From: Stomoxys calcitrans
Taxonomy: Eukaryota; Arthropoda; Insecta; Diptera; Muscidae
Length of the DNA: 64,000 nt
Direction: 5' to 3'
Assembly: GCF_963082655.1 (NCBI RefSeq)
Contig: NC_081552.1
Span: 58,074,561 to 58,138,560 of the forward strand
In this document: piece after piece, positions 57,450-64,000 of the stretch
Layout: every line of letters starts with the position of its first letter
How positions within the stretch are numbered: position 1 is the stretch's first letter
Translations under genes and position numbers: made by a program
The notes under the pieces: model-generated
Database searches by the model: none
What the model saw: only the letters and a program-made list of their open reading frames with translations
Told to the model about the DNA's origin: nothing

Positions 57450-58768
57450 ACAAGTAAAAGCGTGCTAAGTTCGGCCGGGCCGAATCTTATATACCCTCCA
57501 CCATCGATCGCATTTGTCGAGTTCTTTTCCCGGCATCTCTTCTTAGGCAAAAAAGGATATAAGAAAAGAGTTGCTCTGCTATTAAAACGATATCAAGATA
57601 TGGACCACAATTAAATTATATGTTGGAGACCTGTGTAAAATTTCAGCCAATTCGTATAAGAAATGCGCCCATTGGGGCTCACGAAGTAAAATAGAGAGAA
57701 CGATTTATATGGGATCTCTATCGGGCTATAGACCGATTCAGACCATAATGGTCATGAGAGGATCCGTCGTACAAAATTTCAGGCATATCGGATAATAATT
57801 GCGACCTCTAGGGGTCAAGAAGTCAAGATCCCAGATCGGTTTATATGGCAGGTATATCAGGTTATGAACTGATTTGAACCTTATTTGACACAGTTGTTGA
57901 AAGTAAAAATAAAGTACGTCATGCAAAATTTCAGCCAAATCGGATAGGAATTGCGCCCTCTAGAAGCTCAAGAAGTCAAATCCCCAGATCTGTTTATATC
58001 ACAGCTATATCAGGTTAAGGACCGATTTCAACCATACTTGGCACAGTTGTTGGATATCAAAACGAAATACCTCGTGCAAAAATTCATTCAAATCGGATAA
58101 GAATTGTGCCCTCTAGAGGCTCAAGAAGTCAAGACCCAAGATCGGTTTATATGGCAGCTATATCAGGTTACAGACCGATTTAAACCATACTTGGCGTAGT
58201 TGTTGGGTATCATAACAAAAGACGTCGTGCGAAATTCCATTCCATTCGGATAAGAATTGCGCCCCCTGGAGGCTCAAGAAGTCAAGACCCAAGATCGGTT
58301 TATATGGCAGCTATATCAGGTTATGGACCGATTTGAACTATACTTAGCGCAGTTATTGGATATCATAACAAAACACGTCGTGCAAAATTTCATTCCAATC
58401 GGATGAGAATTGCGCACTCTAGAGGATCAAGAAGTCAAGACCCAAGATCGGTTTATATGGCAGCTATATCAAAACATGGACCGATATGGCCCATTTACAA
58501 TACCAACCGACCTACACTGATCAGAAGTATTTGTGCAAAATTTCAAGCGGCTAGCTTTACTCCTTCGGAAGTTAGCGTGCTTTCGACAGACAGACGGACG
58601 GACGGACGGACGGACAGACGGACAGACGGACGGACATGGCTAGATCGACATAAAATGTCACGACGATCAAGAATATATATACTTTATGGGGTCTCAGACG
58701 AATATTTCGAGTAGTTACAAACAGAATGACGAAATTAGTATACCCCCCATCTTATGGTGGAGGGTACA
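57450..58768 (-). mobile_element. HINE subfamily A with empty-site partner
   Basis: Complete copy with about five units and a GGAC tract at 58586-58635. Its Helitron flanks ('tttcatatta' and 'aaaattggatccaagtaact') are continuous at about 54121-54152 ('catattaaaaattttatcc'). This gives the ends and shows no target duplication. Confidence 0.9.
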
Positions 58769-60516
58769 AAAATTGGATCCAAGTAACTGGGGAGCCGCCC
58801 TGATGCCAATACCCCATAAAATAGGTTTATTGGATGATAATGACAATATGGGACTCGAATGAAAGGTATTCGGGAGTAGATTACGAAAATAATCAGGAAG
58901 GAGGAAAAGGCTTTGTAGTTTGTTGATATTGGAAGGGAGCGGACCCTCCCCCATTACCTCAAAAACATACCTAAAATAAAAAGTGGACCTATAGGGACAA
59001 CACCCATATCAAATGAAAGGTATTGCGGAGTAGAATACGAATATGGTATTAAAATTTTGGAATCAAGTACGCGAGGCGTCATCCAACCCTTAAAAAACTC
59101 CCCCAAACAAACATATTGGACGTAAATATCAATATGGGACTCAAATGAAAGGTATTCGGGACAAGACTACGAATATGACATAAAAATGAAGTCCAAGTAA
59201 TTAGGGGTCGCCCTACCCTCAAATGTGAATATAATTCAATCTTAGCTAGATGGGCCTCAAATTAAAGGTATTTGGTGACAGATTGTGAATATGACATTTA
59301 ACTGTGTGTCCAAGAATCTAGGTGGTGTTTATTTATTATTTAGTTTATTTGACCCATAAAACAATGGGGGATCAAATTATAGATATTTTTAAGTGGAGTG
59401 CGTCATTCAAATTTGTGCTCAAGTAGCAGATGGTGTGAGGCGCCCCCAACAAACGGCTGTATACACCAATTATGACAATATGGGGTTAAATTCAAAGTTT
59501 AACGTTGTGGACTACATTTATAATATCTTCATTCTTCTCATATATCTAGCAGACCACCTCACCTCAAAACAGTTGATCAATTATATTGACCTAACAGGAC
59601 ACGCCGCCATACCCCTAAAGTTATGACGTTCAGTGTGATAGGAGCAGTTGCAAACCTTAACGTCAAGGTGGCCACCATTTTTAGCTCATCGATAAGGAGC
59701 CTTCCTTTCCTAGACAAGTCCAATCAACGTGCTGCTGGGCAACACTTTCACGTTCAAAAGTTTTACATGGTTTAATTACTAAGAACTGTCGCCACCGCAA
59801 ATTAGTTCTTTACCACATTTAATATAGCAATTTGGTTTGATTTAAAAAACACTATATTATGACTATTCAACGGGTAGCCATATAATATGTTATAGACAAC
59901 TAATACATGATCATCAATGTTAAAGGCGCTAAGCCGCTCCAAGCGAGTAGCAGCATAGACAAAGCAAATCTATACCATATGTTCTGAAAAGCTCTAACTG
60001 TTGGGAGAAATGTCAAATTCTCAGTCGTTTATAATTGATTGCGCAAGCATCCAGGGTGAAATGGAACGGAGAACTTTTAAGTTATTTTATTAACATTTTG
60101 GGAATTAAAGTCTAAACCTTTCCCTTATCGATGGCAGCACTAACATTTAAGTAAGCGCCATCTATTCTGTTTGCGAATGAATCAACTGAATGGAGACGCC
60201 AACACGAACAGAGAGAGGGCAGAGTGGTAAAAATTGATCATGCAGCATTTATCTTTGTTATGGCAACCTATCGGTCCGTAAAATTAAAAAAAAATTCAGT
60301 AAAAAGGCATTAAGTTTGGCCAGGCCGAACTTTGGATACCCACTACCTCGGGTATATATGTAAACCACCTTCCATCAAAATCCGTTGAAAATTGCATACC
60401 TTATGTCCTACAGCACTTATATCGAAATATGTTCCGATCTAGACCAAATGCTAATAAATACAAGTCATTGTTCAATTGTGTATAACAAAATATTGGTCTT
60501 TTAAGTAGCTATATAT

Positions 60517-62257
60517 AACAAGTAAAAGCGTGCTAAGTTCGGCCGGGCCGAATCTTATATACCCTCCACCATGGATCGCACTTGTCGAGTTCTTTTCCCG
60601 GCATCTCTTCTTAGGCAAAAAAGGATATAAGAAAAGAGTTGCTCTGCTATTAAAACGATATCAAGATATGGTCCGGTTCGGACCACAATTAAATTATATG
60701 TTGGAGACCTGTGTAAAATTTCAGCCAATTCGTATAAGAATTGCGCCCATTGGGGCTCACGAAGTAAAATAGAGAGAACGATTTATATGAGATCTGTATC
60801 GGGCTATAGACCGATTCAGACCATAATAAACACGTTTGTTGATGGTCATGAGAGGATACGTCGTACAAAATTTCAGGCATATCGGATAATAACTGCGACC
60901 TCTAGGAGTCAAGAAGTCAAGATCCCAGATCGGTTTATATGGCAGCTATATCAGGTTATGAACCGATTTGAACCTTATTTGACACAGTTGTTGAAAGTAA
61001 AAATAAAATACGTCATGCAAAATTTCAGCCAAATCGGATAGGAATTGCGCCCTCTAGAAGCTCAAGAAGTCAAATCCCCAGATCTGTTTATATGACAGCT
61101 ATATCAGGTTTTGAACCGATTTAAACCATACTTGGCACAGTTGTTGGATATAATAACAAAACATGTTGTGCAAAATTTCATTTCAATCGGATAAGAATTG
61201 CGCACTCTAGAGGCTCAAGAAGTCAAGACCCAAGATCGGATTATATGGCAGCTATATCATGTTATGGACCGATTTGAACCATACTTGGCACAGTTGTTGG
61301 ATATCATAACAAAACACGGCATGCAAAATTTCATTCTGATCGGATAAGAATTGTGCACTCTAGAGGCTCAAGAAGTCAAGACCCCAGATCGGTTTATATG
61401 GCAGCTATATCAGGTTATGAACCGATTTTAAACATACTTGGCACAGTTGTTGAATATCATAACAAAACACGTCGTGCAAAATTTCATCCCAATCGGATAA
61501 GAATTGCGCACTCTAGAGGCTCAAGAAGTCAAGACCCAAGATCGGTTTATATGGCAGCTATATCAGGTTATGGACCGATTTGAACCATACTTGACACAGT
61601 TGTTGGATATCATAACAAAACACGTCGTGCGAAATTCCATTTCAATCGGATAAGAATTGCGCCCTCTAGATCATAACAAAACACGTCGTGCAAAATTTCA
61701 TCCCAATCGGATAAGAATTGCGCACTCTAGAGGATCAAGAAGTCAAGACCCAAGATCGGTTTATATGGCAGCTATATCAGGTTATGGACCGATTTCAACC
61801 ATACTTGGCACAGTTGTTGGATATCATAAAAAAACACGCCGTACAAAATTTCATTCGAATCGGATAAGAATTGCGCACTCTAGAGGCTCAAGAAGTCAAG
61901 ACCCAAGATCGGTTTATATGGCAGCTATATCAAAACATGGACCGATATGGCCCATTTACAATACCAACCGACCTACACTAATAAGAAGTATTTGTGCAAA
62001 ATTTCAAGCGGCTAGCTTTACTCCTTCGGAAGTTAGCGTGCTTTCGACAGACAGACGGACGGACGGACGGACGGACGGACGGACGGACGGACGGACGGAC
62101 AGACGGACAGACGGACGGACATGGCTAGATCGACATAAAATGTCACGACGATCAAGAATATATATACTTTATGGGGTCTCAGACGAATATTTCGAGTAGT
62201 TACAAACAGAATGACGAAATTAGTATACCCCCCATCTTATGGTGGAGGGTATAAAAA
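60517..62257 (-). mobile_element. HINE subfamily A, about eight units, nested
   Basis: Complete. It inserted into a D element within 'agctatat / aaataaaccg'. One unit junction at about 61670 is broken: 'ccctctaga' passes straight to 'tcataacaaaac', deleting about 90 bp. GGAC tract at 62048-62121. Confidence 0.85.
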
Positions 62258-63440
62258 TAAACCGATTTGGACCATGTAGTACACGGATGTCGAAATGCTT
62301 AGCATAAGTCACTGTGAAAAATTTCAGTGAAATCGTATTATAAATGCGACTTTTATGGGATCAAGACTATTAATCAAGATATCGGTCTATATGGCGGATC
62401 TGGACGGATCTGGGTCAAACTTGAAAAGGATGTCGAAGGGCCTAACACAACTCACCGTCCCAAATTTCGGCGTCATCGGACAATAAACGTGCCTTTTATG
62501 ACCCCAAAACCTTAGATCGAGAGATCGGGCTATATGGCAGCTATATCCAAATCTGAACCGATCTGTGCTATATTGCAGAAGTATGTCGAAGGGCTTAATT
62601 TAACCCACTGTCCCCAATTTCGGCCACATCGGACAATAAATGCTCCTTTTATGGGCCCAAAACCTTTAATCGAGAGATCGGTCTATATGGCAGCTATATC
62701 CAAATCTGGACCGATCTGAGCCAAATTGACAAAGGACGTCGAAGGGCATAACAATACTCACACCAAATTTCAGCAAAATCGGGTAATAAATGTGGCTTTT
62801 ATGGGCCTAAAACCCTAAATCAGGGGATCGGTCTATATGGCAGCTATATCCAAATCTGGACCGATCTAGGCCAAATTGACGAAGGATGTCGAAGGGTTTA
62901 TCACAACTCACTGTCCCAAATTTTAGCAAAATCGGATAATAAATGTGGCTTTTATGGGCCTAAGACCCTAAATCGGAGAATCGCTCTATATGGCAGCTAT
63001 ATCCAAATCTAGACTGATCTGATCCAAATTGACGAAGGATGTCGAGAGGCCTAACATAACTCACTGTCCCATATTTCAGCAAAATCGGATAATAAATGTG
63101 GCTTTTTTGGGCCTAAGACCCTAAATCGGAGGATCGGTCTAAATGGCAGCTATATCCAAATCTGGACTGATCTGAGCCAAATTGACGAAGGATGTCGAAG
63201 GTCCTAACACAACTCACTGTCTTAAATTTCAACAAAATCAGATAATAAATGTGGCTTTTATGGGCTTAAGACCCAAAATCAGCCGATCGATCTATATGGG
63301 GGCTATATCAAGATATAGTCCGATATAGTCCTTCTTCGAACTATCTCTATATATCTCTTTTTTTTAAAGACTGTAGCGTGATTTCAACAGACAGACGGAC
63401 GGACAGGTCTAGATCGTCTTAGGTTTTCACTCTGATCAAG

Positions 63441-63587
<147 letters not shown>

Positions 63588-63809
63588 TTTATAGGGTCGG
63601 AATATTGGAATTTCGTTGCGGATGTTTGTTGTGTTATTTTTTAAATTTCTCTCCCTAAGACGGGCCTTGACAATAAGTGTTTCAGGTTGTTTAAGTGGCT
63701 ATCTTTGAAAGCGAAAGCTCAGTGGAGCGGGTTTGATTGAAAATTTAGCTCAAAGATAAGAAGCCTCCTTTTGATAGTCGAGCCCAAGTCGCGTGCCAAT
63801 AAGCATACA

Positions 63810-64000
63810 TTTTTATACCCACCACCGAAGGATGGGGGTATATTCATTTTGTCATTCCGTTTGCAAGACATCGAAATATCCATTTCCGACCCTATAAAGT
63901 ATATATATTCTTGATCAGCGTAAAAATCTAAGACGATATAGACATGTCCGTCCGTCTGTCCGTCTGTCTGTTTAAATCACGCTATAGTCTTTAAAAATAG
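63810..64000 (+). mobile_element. HINE subfamily D head, runs off the window
   Basis: T-run, TATACCCACCACCGAAGG, 'ccgaccctataaagtatata', 'cttgatcagcgtaaaaatct' and GTCCGTCCGTCTGTCC. It entered a T-run that is uninterrupted in the related Helitron at about 55801. Confidence 0.8.

Noticed and set aside
61657..62199. 180-codon ORF with a 51-residue repeat and a TDGRTDG tail
   Set aside because: The unit is 153 bp, divisible by three, so any stop-free unit extends the frame. Most units carry TGA or TAA in the same place, and the tail is just the GGAC microsatellite translated.

Overview
This window looks like repeat-packed intergenic or intronic DNA from a calyptrate fly, most likely a muscid. 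The sequence is AT-rich. It is dominated by Diptera-type miniature elements that carry the TA and GTCY proto-microsatellites known from 'mini-me'/DINE-1 elements, together with Helitrons, a tRNA-derived SINE, a LINE and Tc1/mariner derivatives. I found no convincing host gene. The species call is inference from repeat content.

The main component is a set of about 28 non-autonomous, Helentron-like (HINE/DINE-1-type) elements, many of them partial. In element orientation a copy runs: T-run; 5' subterminal repeat (TATACCCTCCACCAT in subfamily A, TATACCCACCACC in B and D); conserved head with a TA tract; GTCY tract; a variable number of central tandem repeats; 3' copy of the subterminal repeat inverted; a GC-rich hairpin (TTCGGCCCGGCCGAA); and the end CTTTTACTTGTT. 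The central unit is close to 153 bp in A, B and D and 152 bp in the very divergent family C. In A, B and D it carries ATCGGT-N27-ACCGAT at constant spacing.

The second layer is a non-autonomous Helitron family (5' TC, 3' CTAG after a GC-rich tail, apparent A|T target), often arranged head to tail: 29393-34308 then 34313-35451; 50267-53845 directly after 48354-50266; 53849-57305 three bases further on. HINEs are repeatedly nested in these Helitrons, three times at the same place in the Helitron 5' end.

The third layer comprises four copies of a 607-bp foldback element built from a Tc1/mariner-type transposase (10417-11023, 12644-13250, 50276-50882, and a truncated copy at 48955), a separate decayed transposase (28604-29292), five SINE copies or fragments, and an RTE-like LINE (6115-8709) bracketed by a 15-bp target duplication. 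The only other coding-like stretch is a truncated reading frame at 46837-47349, cut by a HINE.

Layout: 1-5881 HINE cluster; 6115-8709 LINE; 9046-14067 HINEs with two foldback insertions; 14545-28603 dense HINE arrays; 28604-29292 transposase relic; 29393-39214 Helitron/HINE/SINE mosaic; 39228-44304 Helitron with a nested HINE stack; 45028-47349 SINEs, HINE and truncated frame; 47341-63805 head-to-tail Helitrons with nested elements; 63810-64000 HINE head running off the edge. Nesting order suggests Helitron, then HINE-D, then HINE-A, then the foldback element. Element names follow known families by structure; no database comparison was made.
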